Positions 9,758 through 21,654 of a stretch of 64,000 nt of DNA are shown piece by piece (the stretch's first letter is position 1; each line of letters opens with the position of its first letter). The stretch comes from Isoetes taiwanensis (Eukaryota > Streptophyta > Lycopodiopsida > Isoetales > Isoetaceae), in NCBI GenBank assembly GCA_021234155.1, contig JAJEKV010000574.1, positions 78,910-142,909 of the forward strand. Reading direction: 5' to 3'. The notes beneath the pieces were generated by a model. It saw nothing but the letters and a program-made list of their open reading frames with translations. It was not told the origin of the DNA and did not search any database. Both the position numbers and the translations under genes were made by a program.

Positions 9758-12735
9758 ATGTCAGGTTTTGTTGATGCAAATCAGACACTAAATTCTGCTG
9801 AAACGCCTACCACGCATGGGAAACTGGAAGAACCAGACCACTCAAGCGCAAATTGGTATTTTACGAGGGACGAAATTGAGAACCACTCTCCGTCCAGGAA
9901 AGATGGCATAGATCTAAAGCGGGAAACATACTTTCGCAAGTCTTATTGTACATTTTTGCAGGATCTTGGCATGCGGCTTAAAGTGTAAGTCCTGGTGATG
10001 CTTTTTACTGCTTACATTAATTTGGATAAAGTATTAGGCCAATTATGCATGGAAACTGTCATAGCATATCAAATAGTTAGTCTGAAATGCTACATGTTTT
10101 CATATCAAGTTTAAATTTCTGATGGCAGACCCAATGTAGAATAGCTATTATAGTAAGAGGATTGCATGAGTAACTGCATTCCGTTGGTGATGATTAGCTG
10201 TTATAATTTTTTCACAAAACTTATCAGTGTTTGAAGATCTATGGAAGATGAAAGCATGCATTTAAAAGTACGATCTATTCTTTCAGATTTCTTGCCAGCA
10301 GAAAGAAACTTTGTATGAACGACTCGTTAGGAACTTTGTGAGATATAGAAGTTGGATGTAGTAGTGGGTTGGTCCTTACAGCATCATAAATATGCATCAC
10401 ATTTTATCATTAAGTTAAAAAAGATTCTAATAGTCTGGTATAGCTTTGTCTCTATGGGTTTAAATATCTGATATGTTTCTATCTTGAAGATCTGCTATTG
10501 TTATTGGTGGGCCTCCTTGTGTTCAGAAAGAAATGGCATCAATATTTTGTTCAGATCTTATTCCAATCTTTTTTTTTTCTAGGTTTGCTAAATTTTATTG
10601 CAGTCTTTTCATATTACGTAATTTCTGTGTGTAGTCCACAGGTCACTATTGCAACAGCAATTGTGTTTTCCCATCGGTTTTTTCTCAGACAGTCCCATGC
10701 GAGAAATGATAGATACGTGAGTATACTCTAGGGTTTCATGATTCCAATTTTATATACTAGCTAGAGACCCGTCTTCATTATTGTCCTTATTTTGTAGATG
10801 GTTGCCACTATCTGTATGTTTCTGGCGGGCAAGGTAGAAGAAACACCCAGACAACTAAAGGATGTTATACTTGTGTCGTATGAGATCCGCAACAAGAAAG
10901 ATCCGGCTGCTTGTGAGAGAATCAAGTGGCAGAAGGTATTTCATGCCAAGTTTCATAACCTGTTGTCTATTCGATCTTATGGGTTGTATCATTTTGGTCT
11001 TTGCACCTGTTTAATCTAGATGGATTTCTGATCAGGGGGTTTATGATGCACAACGGGAGCTCGTTCTTGTTGGGGAACGCTTGGTGCTGACGACATTGGG
11101 CTTTGATCTGAATATTCATCATCCATACAAACCACTGGTTGCAGCTATCAAGAAGTTCAAAGTTGCCCAAAATGCTGCCCTAGCACAAGTGGCATGGAAC
11201 TTTGTCAATGACGGGTAAGTAATTTGATTTGCACTGTAGGCAGTTCACTGCTTATTAGTGTATGTCCAGGCAAAGTAAAAGGAAGGAAGTTCTTTCCTTT
11301 AATTTGAGCACACTGGAATGAAGCAGTGTAAGGGGTGTGCAGGCTGCGCACATCGCTCTGCCTGCAATTTAAACCTCACCACATTGCTGCTGGTGCCATC
11401 TTCCTTGCGGCTAAGTTCCTGAAGGTGAAGCTGCCATCTGATGGGGAGAAGGTTTGGTGGCAAGAATTTGATGTGACACCCCGACAGCTGGAAGGTTTGC
11501 AGTTGAACATCTATGTTTGGTTTTGTAATTGTAAATGGACTATATTTTTCAGTATATTGTTCTAGATGTTTTTTTTGCCAATGGGCAAATTGTTACCAAT
11601 TTCCTCCTTGTTTTGGCTTTCTTACCAATCACTTTTTATTGTTGCAGAAGTGAGCAATCAAATGTTGGAATTGTATGAACAGAATAGAGCTGGTCCGAGT
11701 TCACGGTCGAGTGACCCAAGTGCTAGTGCTGGTCCCAAAACTGAACCTGCAGCCTATGTTTCTCAACCAGCAGGAGCAGCCTTGCCCCCATCATCAAATG
11801 GAGTACACCAGGCTGCCCCTCATACGCCACAAGAAACAGTAGCCAATGACATTGATTCAGAAACAGTTCATGTTGAACAAAGTTCATTGAAGGAAGAGAG
11901 TCTTGAAAGACATAATCATATTGAGACTTATAATGAAGTGGATAATGAGACATCTAGGTTGCATATGAATAACGGCGAACAATTGCCACCAGAGGGGGAA
12001 GCATCTCCTGATGGCCATCTTCCTGTTCGCACAAATGAAGAAGATGGTGACATTGATGAATGTGAGTTGGCAGATGATGCGAATATGCACGACGAGGATT
12101 TGAGACCAAGGGAAGTCTCTGCAGTAAGTGAGACTCAGAATGATACATCCAATATTGAACCAGAGACCATTGACAAGGTAAAGCTGAAAGCAGCATTGGA
12201 GAAGCGAAAAAAATTTAAGAGTGAGAGGCCGGATTCCAAACCGCAGGTTGACTTCACGGATGAGGAAGAACTGCTTGAAAGGGAGCTTGAGCATGGAGTA
12301 GAAGCAGCAGCAGAGGCTGAGAAGGCTAAACATGAGCCAAGGATGTCCAATTCGTGGTCTTCATCTGATAATGATATTGACAATAGGCATGAAGATAGGC
12401 AGGGAGGGGAAGATAGACATGAGTTGACTGTGGACCGTGCAGAGGAAGGGGAATTGCCAACATCAGCTGGGCCAGAGCATGCCCGATCTCCAAGGAAGTC
12501 GTTTTCACCTGAAAAGAATTACAGTCCACCCCCAAAAAGAAGGGAGCATGGTGGTCGTGACCAGTATCATGGTCGCCGGGATTCTTCATATGACAAGTAT
12601 CGTCATGGTCACAATCGTGGTGATTATCATCACTCCTCTCACCACTCATACAGGTCAGATGGTGATTGGGAACGGCATCGTCACAAAGACAGGAACTGGG
12701 CAGAACGAGATGCCAAGAGATCTCGTTACGAATGA
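9758..12735 (+). CDS. CYCT: Cyclin T (P-TEFb-type cyclin), six coding exons, 621 aa
   Basis: Coding exons are 9758-9984, 10635-10716, 10798-10935, 11036-11214, 11343-11494 and 11648-12735. All introns are GT-AG, the phases agree, and the spliced frame is 621 codons. Residues about 33-260 form the two cyclin boxes: [95 protein letters not shown] and [19 protein letters not shown]. These match plant CYCT1 proteins closely. The rest is acidic and then rich in His, Arg, Ser and Asp, a typical C-tail. Plant cyclin T partners CDKC kinases in the nucleus to phosphorylate the RNA polymerase II C-terminal domain and release elongation. The start is the first ATG (MSGFVDANQ) that joins the conserved block in frame. 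No disruption was seen. Confidence 0.95.
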
Positions 12736-13765
12736 GCTTTCTAAAATCCTATGGTTGGCACTTTGCTATGGGGTATCTTTATGACTGCTTGTTAAATGGA
12801 TAACTTATATTGAATTTGCTCCTAAAGAATGCACCAATCCAATTTGTGATACATTCATAAAAGATTGGGTTGGTTCTTTTGGGATTGTTCTGTAAACCAA
12901 ATTATTTATAAGTTCATCTTCGTTGCCCTGAAAAGTGAAGATTGTATGATGAAGCATCTCAATGCCCTGCACCTTGTGCTGGCGGGTAATTGGAAAATTA
13001 ATGCAAAGATTGTATTACTTGGGCCAATTTGTGTAGCCTGATTTGCTTTGGCCGTTTGTTCGTTTTTTCCTCACTGGTCCTCGTTGGCTTCATCATACTT
13101 CTACAAGTTTGTAATGCATGGTAAGTTGTTTTGTTGGTATATTTGGTTGGAACAAATAGCTTGGCAAATCCATTATTAGGCAGGGTTTATTCAATGGCTT
13201 CTTGGTTTTTGACCATGCTTATGTTGTTATAGAGGCAGGACATAGCCGTTTGAAGAAAGGATGGTATTTTAAACAATGTAGCTGGTTCTAATTGTTCGGC
13301 AGTCCAAAGTAAGGAAGAAAGAAAAAGGCAAAAGAAAAGGCGCAAAACTCAGGAAATAGAGAAGTGAGCACTTGCTCATACTAATTATAGCTGTTTTTGA
13401 GTTGTAAAATGTTATCAGATATATCATCAGATCAGAAACAAAAAACCTTCGCTGAATAAAAGTGACTGTTACATCTTTGTACTGCTTGTAAATGCTAACA
13501 AGTCTGAAAGTAGTGATCTTAGACTACCATCAAGGTAACTAATGTTCCAGCAATGCAATCCACCAAAATGGTGGTCTCCAAGCTAGTTGTACACTTGGTA
13601 AATACTGTAGCGGCAGTCTGTAGTGACTGCATAACACCTAAAGCCGCATGGTTGTCCACTTCAATGGCCCTCAGAAATGGAGAGACCTAAATTGGCATTG
13701 TGCACTTCAATGACTACCAGTACTGTAGTCATGCATTTGAACATGCTTCTTAAAAGCGGTAGGAC
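12736..13765. other. 3' flank of cyclin T
   Basis: Presumed 3' UTR followed by AT-rich spacer. An AATAAA occurs near 13456, too far to be assigned with confidence. No other gene was seen. Confidence 0.45.
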
Positions 13766-13794
13766 CACAATAACGAGGCTTTCCTATAACGTGG
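13766..13794 (+). repeat. Left terminal inverted repeat
   Basis: Contains GGCTTTCCTATAACGTGG, which pairs with the right end at 26581-26610 (GGCTTCCCTATAACGTGG on the minus strand). The outermost bases read CACAA rather than CACTA. Confidence 0.6.
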
Positions 13795-13819
13795 AAACAA
13801 GGGACGTTCAATTCTTGAA

Positions 13820-13933
13820 TCCAGAATGCAAGTAAAGATCAGGCCAGAATGCAAGTAAATCAGCGGAATGCAGGGTAATCTTGCCAGAATGCAAGTAAAC
13901 CAAGGATGCGCTTAGGAATGCAAGTAAAAGCAG
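13820..13933 (+). repeat. Spaced iterated motif GAATGCAAGTAAA
   Basis: Four good copies of GAATGCAAGTAAA (near 13823, 13846, 13886 and 13916) and one altered copy (near 13865) recur every 20-30 bp. The array lies directly inside the left inverted repeat, the position of the transposase-binding subterminal repeats of CACTA elements. Binding itself is inferred. Confidence 0.75.
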
Positions 13934-14080
13934 AATCGAAGATGATGAACCGGGATTCTTGATTTGAAACTTGCCAAATGGCATGATCCGATTGGCGCAG
14001 GACAAGAATTGAGCGTGCTCGGTTTTACGTGCCTGTATTACAAATTGATCAGATGTGAGGAAATTATAACTTGTCGGTTT

Positions 14081-14190
14081 CCTTGAAGTTTTGAGAAGAG
14101 TAACCTTTAAGTTTTGAGAAGAGTAAGTTAAGAATTTACGGTGGTTTCCTTTAAGTTTTGAGAAGAGTAAGTTAGGAATTTACGGTGCTC
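14081..14190 (+). repeat. Three tandem copies of an AAGTTTTGAGAAGAGTAA unit
   Basis: The core AAGTTTTGAGAAGAGTAA occurs near 14086, 14109 and 14152. The last two copies share a 43-44-bp unit that continues into GAATTTACGGTG. Confidence 0.85.
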
Positions 14191-14420
14191 ATTTATGGGC
14201 GCATAACGAAAAAACGGTTAAGTGCTATTATGCGCTCTCGTCCAACCCTATGCTGCCATGTGGCCATTTTTAGCACACGTTTAGAAACGGTTTAGGTCTT
14301 TGTTTGCGCTCTCGTCAACCCTATGCCGCTTGGTGGCCATTTTGGCACACTTTTATTTCGTGAATCTGGTGACAAAATATTCAATCTTTTTATATCGGTT
14401 CCATTTGCCTATACCGGGGC

Positions 14421-15000
14421 ATTAGGGCGGATTTGGGGTGAACGAAAATGGCCTCCTATCGGCCATTCCACGTCATATTTCCGCTCCTTTTTCCCATGCC
14501 ACTTAGGATACCAAACTCTCATAATTCAGATTTGCTTGGAATATTCTTAGGAATAAGGGGATTGCATATTCATGGCGCCATATGTATTTAATTACGTTGG
14601 TTGTCTAAAATTGCCACTTGCATTATAGCATACAAGCAACTCATTACGGTGTGTCTCTTGGTAAGCGTCAAGGTCACCGCCTTCTACATTTCAAAATTTG
14701 AATGTGTAGGTTGAAGCTTTGTATCGATCGGACTTTCATTTCGAGGGTCATGCGCTGCTTTAACCGATCTTCACTTCATCCTAATACGGGCTTCCCGCCC
14801 ACAATTGAAATTTGAATTTGCTTAATGTATAAAAGCATGGATTGTAGGAGAATGGACTTTTCGATTTCCATATGCACGCGTTGCAAATTTCAAAAATGAA
14901 GTTAAATGCGGACGTTCGGCTCACACGGGTTAATTGTGTTGGGGCATAAAATACCCACACCTTGATTTGGCCGTCGCGATCTACACGATATGGAAGTTGC
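14421..15000 (+). repeat. Long direct repeat, copy 1
   Basis: Shares AAAATGGCCTCCTATC, TTGAATGTGTAGGTTGAAGC, a TATAAAAGCATGGATTGTAG block and TTTCGATTTCCATATGCACG, in the same order, with 16365-16990. It contains a TATAAA box upstream of the plus-strand gene relic at 15489 and may be promoter sequence. A motif TTGTTGTCAAATTAAA lies just after this copy (15001). Confidence 0.8.
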
Positions 15001-15173
15001 TTGTTGTCAAATTAAACTTAAACACAAGTGAGGTCGGCACTTACGTGGTTTTCTCGAGGAGGGTTTGGAGTGTTTTTTAAATCCCAATTATCGACATAGT
15101 GTGACGTAGCATCTTGGTATTAAATAGTATGTTAAATTCGAATTATATCAGGTGTTCATTTTCGAGGTTAAAC

Positions 15174-15297
15174 TCAAATCATATAGGTTTAGGAATAAGG
15201 TTAAAAAAGGAAGATATTGGATATTTAGGAATAAGGTTAAAAAAAGAAGATATTGGATATTTAGGTATAAGGTTAAAAAAGGAAGATATTAGATATG
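15174..15297 (+). repeat. 36-bp minisatellite, three copies
   Basis: Three units containing AATAAGGTTAAAAAAGGAAG then ATATTGGATATT follow each other. A 12-residue repeat, LGIRLKKEDIGY, is open across them in one frame. Confidence 0.9.
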
Positions 15298-15488
15298 GCT
15301 CAAATTTGAGATATGCACATAATGGCATGTAATGATGGTTGATAATTTGGAATCACGAATCATTCCTACGATTTTCACGTCTAATCCAGCCTATATCTAT
15401 TCCAAACCCTAGATTGGCGCCCATTCTCCCCCAATCTCAGCCCAATCTTTCGCTAGATCCTCAGCCCAATTTCTCTAGTTCATCGCCA

Positions 15489-15910
15489 TGAAGAGATCGC
15501 CTCTGGAAGAGCTGGGAGGTGTCCTCCAAGAGGCGCCCTATTACAATTTGGAAGAGGTGTTCCCTCATGGTTCCCTCCAACGCCCACGGTTCTTGCTTTG
15601 AATGCCTCGATTCCCTCTGATTCCTTTGACGAGGAATCGAGAGAATGAGGAATCAGAGGAAATTTGGTTGAGGAGTTCATCAGTGTTCTTGAATTTTGGA
15701 TAGGAGATTCTTGAAAATGAGTGGTCACCGGCGGAGAAGAAGAAGATGATGAAGAAGATGAAGAAGTTGAAGAGCGAATCCGTGACTTCAAAGGAGCTCA
15801 TGGCGTTAGTTCATGGTACATGCATGTTTTCTTTCTTTTCTTAAGCATTCAACTAAGCGGTTATTTCTTATTTTTTTTTGCAGATGGTGAAGCGGATGAA
15901 TGAAATTTGT
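15489..15910 (+). pseudogene. Plus-strand gene relic with acidic segment, unrecognised
   Basis: An ATG at 15489 (MKRSPLEELGGVLQEAPYYN) follows CT-rich leader-like sequence and runs 37 codons to a stop. Downstream, an acidic/basic stretch (GAAGAAGATGATGAAG region, 15735-15780) is open in several frames. It could be the first exon of an element protein. No domain was recognised, and the long tract of Ser or Glu readings is simply the same trinucleotide-rich DNA in different frames. Confidence 0.3.
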
Positions 15911-16364
15911 TAGGGCGAGCACCTCTTATTTTTTCCTTGTTCTTAGCCTCCGGCTTGCCTCCGACTTCTTACCATATATTTTACCAAGCCTCGGGGGCTT
16001 TTTGTTGTGAATAGTTGAAGCCTCAGGGCATTTAAATTTACAAAATGATGTAAAAGCCATACGGCCATAAAAAATTTTGAATGTAAAAGTTTTTTGCTTC
16101 TAATTCCATTTGAATACCTAACTTTTTTTTTTTTGTACATGTGTTACCACTCTTAAGTACATAAGTCATTATCCCTTTTCAAAGAGCATATTAGTTTTCA
16201 AGGATCACACCAAGCCGAATAGTACATATGCAACAAAAATGGAACACACTAAATTTGCATCGTGTGATCCACTTTCTTATTTGTTGTCAAATTAAAATTA
16301 AACACAAGTCGGTCTCCCATTTGCATATAAAATATCTATCATTCCAAGTTATATTATGTTTTAT

Positions 16365-16990
16365 GAACTAAAATGGCCTCCTATCAGCCATTCCGTCATA
16401 TTTCCGCCCTTTTTCCCGTGGATTTGCTTGGAATATTCTCTCGGAATAAGGGGAATCGCATATCTATGGCGCCATATGTATTTAATTACATTTGGTTGTC
16501 GGTATATGACAGATTGGCTCAACACGTGGCGCTTCTAAAAGCCACTTGCATTATAGCATACCGGCAACTCATGGCCGATTGTCTTGGTTTGTCGGATACC
16601 AATCATGCGCATCACCGATTCTTGTCTTGCCCTATTTTCATTTAGAGTCCATTCCCGCCTTCTATATTTCAAAATTTGAATGTGTAGGTTGAAGCTTTGT
16701 ATTAGACTTTCGTTTTTGAGGCGCTGCGATTGCCTTAAAAGTTAAATAATAGGGATCTTTACTTCATCCCAATGGGGCTTCCGCCCCCTACAATTCAATT
16801 TTGAATTTGCTTTTGTATAAAAGCATGGATTGTAGGAGAATGGACTTTTCGATTTCCATATGCACGTTGCAAATTTAAAAACGAGGTTAGTACCAATTTG
16901 AGCCTCAAGCGAAGCGGGTGTCTTTGGGGCATACAAATTGTACACATTCATTTGGCCCGTCGCGATCCACGTGATATGGAAGCTCAAATG
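16365..16990 (+). repeat. Long direct repeat, copy 2
   Basis: Diverged copy of 14421-15000 in the same orientation, about 1.95 kb downstream. The motif TTGTTGTCAAATTAAA, which follows copy 1, lies before this copy (16281). It precedes the plus-strand relic at 17000-19450. Confidence 0.8.
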
Positions 16991-16999
16991 ATGTGTGGA

Positions 17000-19450
17000 T
17001 AAGGATCCAAGCGGCTCGGGGAATATGTTCGAGTCTTCAATCAAAAAAAAGGAGGTCTAAAAATAAGAACTTAGACCTCGACATATTGCGTCTTGCGGGC
17101 TCAAAAAGTGTCGACATCTGGGCGGATGGCGGTTTATATCCATTGGATCCGTTGAGTGGCAAGAAACCATTTGGGGCGTTTCAAGTTTAGTCCGATTTTG
17201 TGGTGACGGTAACTTCGGCCTCTTTGGGATATTGTGAGAGATTGAGAGAGGATGGAGGCATTGAATCGAATCTGAGTTCCTTGAGATGAGTCACTTCCGA
17301 TTGTCACAAGAGAATTGTAACTTTAAACCGGTGACTCTTTTTTCTCTCTTCATTACTCCAACGTGATGAAGGTTGGGGGGAGGAAACTTCTTTGAGATCT
17401 GAAGTGGACAAGTCCAAATTGGTGATAGGGCGGTTTCGCAAGAAAAGATCCAAGAGCTCGAAAGAGCAAACTTTGGGCTTCAATGTAGGTTAAAGAATTT
17501 GAAGAAAACACCCCTTGGCTTTGCGAGAAAGGAAGAAGCATTATCGCCCGATAGAGGAACTGAAGTTTGGATCAGGTGCATTCAGACGCAGGTCACGGCC
17601 ACAAGGTCCGTTTACAACACTAGCAAAGGCCAATTTAAGATCACGGGAAACTAGAAGCAATCTTGGTTACGTAGTGAAGAACCTAGCGATTTAGCAGGGA
17701 GATAGTGGACATGATTTGTCGAGCCCTACAACTCTCCTCTCAAGAAGATGGTATTGGAAATGGTACTAGGGAGATCTACAAGAAGTTAGAAGCGACGGAT
17801 GTCTGGACTATTTGTGATGATGTAGGCATCAGTGAGGCTTGGTTACCGTTCTCTATTCAAGCCATTCCACGGCGTTGAAAAGAATGGGCACAAAAAAAGT
17901 ATTTCGCTCCCGTCCACAAATTGTCGAGAATACAAGGGTTACTAGGACAAAGATGGTGTATGCCATATTAGGAGAGATGCACCACGTTGAATGTCTTTGG
18001 TCCCGCCATAGCCATAAAAAGATAAGAATGGCAAGGATTGTTGTGATATAGTTGGAATGAATGAGCATAATAATCTTTGGGTTGACACAGTTACTCTCTT
18101 ACAATTCCTTGTCAAATATTATGACTTAACGATTCGCGAGAAACTAATGGTGAGATTGAAGTTTGCATAAAATTGGATGAAATGGAATGACCAAGTTTTG
18201 AAGTATGAGAGGGTATCCGTTGTCATCATGAATAGAGCAATTGAGAATGCAATTGCACATGCTAAATCAAAGAGCAACAAGAATAATAAAAAAGATGTAG
18301 AGGTGTGGGGACGAGGAGAAGAAGCGTCTTGGAAAAATGGTTCTCATATCAATCGAAGATGACACACGGTGGTTAGGTCTCTTTAAAGTTGAGAAAAGAA
18401 ACCCACGAGGTATTGAAATGGGTGTTCAATCAAACTGACATCCCGAGTCTAATATCTAGATTCGAGGGAGGGAAAAATTGCAAGTAGATCACTATGGATC
18501 TTACAAAGTAATTTTTCACTTGGCGTCGATTTAAAAGCGAGAAAGCAATGTACAACATAAGTGGAGGAGGACAAGGAACATGCAAAAGTTATGCATCTTT
18601 GCAATCATGCAAGGAAGTCAAATCTTTGGGAAGACTGTTTCAACCTTGTCCCTTAACCAAGCAAATGCTCCTAATAGAGGAGAAGAAGATCCCAAGTTCC
18701 ATGGCATTTTCCCCATTCCATTAGAGAGGGTTCATATCCGCACTTTGCGGCTTTGTGAGAATCATCGACAAGATGATATTTTTGAGTTCGTGATTCGTGT
18801 GGAACATTTTCGGACAAGAAGAGAAGAGAGGAAGGAATTCGTAGAGTTGAACATGTTCTATCGAAGCGAGGTTTGCATGGTGGCAATGTAAGATTAGAGC
18901 TCGATGAGAAGCGGGCAGAAAGAACAAGTGTGCCTCGTAAGGTGTCAATTGGAGGGGTGAAAGCTCGGCGCTTCATAAAGAATCATAGAGAGCCTACGAG
19001 CGAAAGCGGATGGGAGAAAAGGTCTATGAATTTGGAAAATTCTTTGGTTGATGCGGAGCGAGGACCGCACCGGATGGCGTTAGTTCGGCATTGAGGAAAA
19101 AAAAAGCATGGGATGCATTATGCGAATTGTTCCCATACATTTGAGAGAATGGACCTCCAAGAGAAGATGCGAGAAATGTTAGGTAAGCGAATAACAAATT
19201 TATTAAAGCTTTCATAGGCGCATGGAGAGAGAGTGAAGTCACGCACTACTTGCACATCTTTTGGGCTCATGCACCTTGGTTTTAGGAAGTATGGAAGCCT
19301 AGCGATTGTGGAGTGCACAAGGCATGGAGAAGTTGCATAAACAAGCTAAAATAGCCTTTCATCGTAACACTCAAAGAGGGGGTGGAAATGTGGGAACCAA
19401 CCCTCTAAGACCGGATAATGAGTGGTTTTATAGAAGGGCGATGGCTAAAA
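17000..19450 (+). pseudogene. Element-encoded protein relic, family not identified
   Basis: Read through many frameshifts, the plus strand gives coherent protein-like pieces: IWADGGLYPLDPLSGKK (17120), NNLWVDTVTLLQFLVKYYDL (about 18070), YERVSVVIMNRAIENAIAHA (18204), KVSIGGVKARRFIKNHREP (about 18943), and near 19150-19440 MDLQEKMREMLGKR, EVTHYLHIFWAHAPWF, KYGSLAIV, GMEKLHKQAKIAFHRNTQR and NEWFYRRMAKNRQE. The last block resembles, from memory, a group of uncharacterised transposon-like proteins seen in lower plants and early animals (T-x-Y-x-H...F...YGS...QG-x-EK). It may be the transposase of this element, but no catalytic triad could be assigned. Confidence 0.4.
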
Positions 19451-19789
19451 ATCGACAAGAAGGTCGCTTTTAAGGAGCAACCTTAAGTCGTAAACACCAT
19501 TGGCATAATCTCAAGAGAAAAGCGGAAAGTTGTTTGGCAAAATTCTAGGGCCCCACTAGCATCATAGCGGTGGAGATCTAAGAGACAAAGAATCGGTAAA
19601 GTATACTTGTAATGTGTAGCATGTTCACCACGACCGCGAAGTACTTGCCTCCAACCTTGTTTGCACAAACTGTAACCGGCGTCGTGTGATCTTATTTGTA
19701 TCATCTGGTATGAACAATGGAGTTCGCTATTGCTTGCATTTATGTGGCTTGGCGTCGTGTGAAGCTTTACAAGATAATAATAAAAAGGG

Positions 19790-20451
19790 TTACTTTTGAT
19801 TAAAGTTGTGAAAGATGTTACATTGAAAAACAAAATACAATGACTCATTGTTGCTCCGGTCTGAGCTCTTCTTCATTATCTTCATCATCATCATCACTCG
19901 GTCCTCGTCTTCGTCTTCATCTCTTCCCCTCAAGCGAGCAATCACCCTATCAAAGCGTTCCTCCAATCTGTCCACCATCTCTTTGTACATATCCGCTCTC
20001 TGTCCCAATAGCACAGCGTGTTCTTACACTGAATTAGCATCCCTCGTTGTTGCCGTCATAACCACCTCGGTCACGGTTGATTTGGGGCATGTCATCTGTC
20101 CGACCTTCTATTCAACGCTGATTTGCCTCTCTTGGCTCTGAAGCATGAGAAGGTTGAATTCATTCTCTTCTTCTTTCTGCTGAATTATGTGGCGTTTTCC
20201 TTTAGAAGATCATCTTGCTCCTTCAATCTCTTCATTAGAACACCCAACACTATGTCGGAAGGGAGTTCTATCCTCTTCGTTTTTTCCCTTATCGGTGGTT
20301 GAGGATGTGGAGGCCATAGATGACAAATGGGAGGGGCGTTAAGATTATAGAAGTGAGGAGCAAAGACTCTACCCGCGGAAGGAGCACAATGCAAGGACCT
20401 CAATTTATACATATTAGCGCTTGAACATATTAAACACAATTCTGGTCGCAT
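19790..20451 (-). pseudogene. Coiled-coil protein relic 1
   Basis: Minus-strand pieces PPIREKTKRIELPSDIVLG and LMKRLKEQDDLLKENAT (20185-20320), then LGQRADMYKEMVDRLEERFD and RVIARLRGR followed by an Asp/Glu run (19900-20014). They form charged heptad-like helices that end in a Met/Lys-rich tail. The open pieces are split by frameshifts. Function is unknown; it resembles the coiled-coil C-termini of the neighbouring relics. Confidence 0.4.
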
Positions 20452-20749
20452 GACGTGTCGGCGGATACATCGGTTGTCCGCTAGAACACATTAATTAATC
20501 TTGTCATTTGGAACACATTAATAACTATTCTAACTACATCAGATATCACACCACCTGAAATCGCACACGAGCTTTAAAACCCTATGAAGGGTTTCGCCCG
20601 TGTGATGATGCGTCTTTGTCATTTCTCTACCACCGGATATTGAAAATTAAAAATAGGAAACGTAATATTCGGCACATTTGTCAAAAACTTTTCCCATTGA
20701 GAAATAAAACCATTACAAACATTAAAAAAAAAAGCGGGCCCCTCTAGGA

Positions 20750-21262
20750 GGAGCCCGATGCCTATGATCGCGTAGGGCAAGCTCTTCCCGGAGGGCGGTG
20801 ATAATTTTTTTCTGCTCCTCCAACATGATGCACGCCCCGCCAACCACGTTCTCATATTCCAACCTTATCTTCCGCCATCGAGTTGAGCTCGGGCAGCCTC
20901 TCCCGCCGGATTGCGGCCCTAAGCCTCTCTTGGAGGTTATATCTCGTGGTAGCGCAATTGGCGGTCTAAGGCAGCCCAGTGATTGTCAGCAAGACTAAAA
21001 TCACCTCCCGAGAAGGCGGCCTTTTCCTCTGCCGCCTTAACCAGCTTGGCGGCGTCTTCATCATTCTTTTTCTTTTAGAAGGCGGACCCGTTCCTAAAAC
21101 CAAAGACGAATGTTTTGAATTTCCTTGACCAAAACTTGAGACAAGATCTCGGCGAGGGATGGAACTGGAGCTGGAGGCCATTGAAAGTGATGGGAGAACA
21201 GGAGAGATGGTCGAGGGCGGATGTGGTAGGAAACAGGGAGATGGCGGATAGGGAGAAGACAA
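20750..21262 (-). pseudogene. Coiled-coil protein relic 2
   Basis: On the minus strand an ATG near 21183 gives MASSSSSIPRRDLVSSFGQG. Across frameshifts it continues with AALDRQLRYHE, ERLRAAIRRERLPELNSMAE and LEEQKKIITALREEL. This is a low-complexity N-terminus followed by a long charged helix. No known domain was seen. Confidence 0.4.
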
Positions 21263-21654
21263 AAGGCCTCCGGCGTTTTTATATAGAAACTAGAATCGTT
21301 GGAATCTACGGTTGCGAAAATGGACCGGATAAAAGTTGTGTAATAATCCCACGAGGCAAAATTATAGCATGCAATTAGGCACAGCGGTAGCCTATGTTCG
21401 CATCATGGGATCCGTCATATCCTAGCCGTCTTGTATGCGGGGCCGTACAAAAAAGCCGTGTTATTGTGGTGGCGCATGCCACGTCCTTGGCATGGCGTTG
21501 TCATCCACAAAGCCACGTATGTGAATAGGCGTTGTCATCCACATGCAAATTAGCATTTACCCGCAAGTTATCACATAATCTAGCTAGATATTTGTGTTAC
21601 ATATACTTTTCCATTAATAAATTAGGAATTTATACATACAGCGAGGTATCGTTG

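Noticed and set aside
11723-12649. Antisense frames across cyclin T exon 6
   Set aside because: They are shadows of the coding exon and lack domains.
13820-13933. Spaced identical repeats that could suggest a CRISPR array
   Set aside because: The units are only 13-16 bp, spacers are short and uneven, the host is a plant, and the array sits in the subterminal zone of a DNA transposon.
15721-15903. Acidic protein or poly-Ser protein near 15721-15791
   Set aside because: Both readings come from the same GAAGAAGATGAT-rich DNA in opposite strands. Low complexity explains them.
20730-20760. GC-rich hairpin followed by A-run as a terminator
   Set aside because: Bacterial-type terminators are not expected here; the stretch lies in a coding relic on the minus strand.
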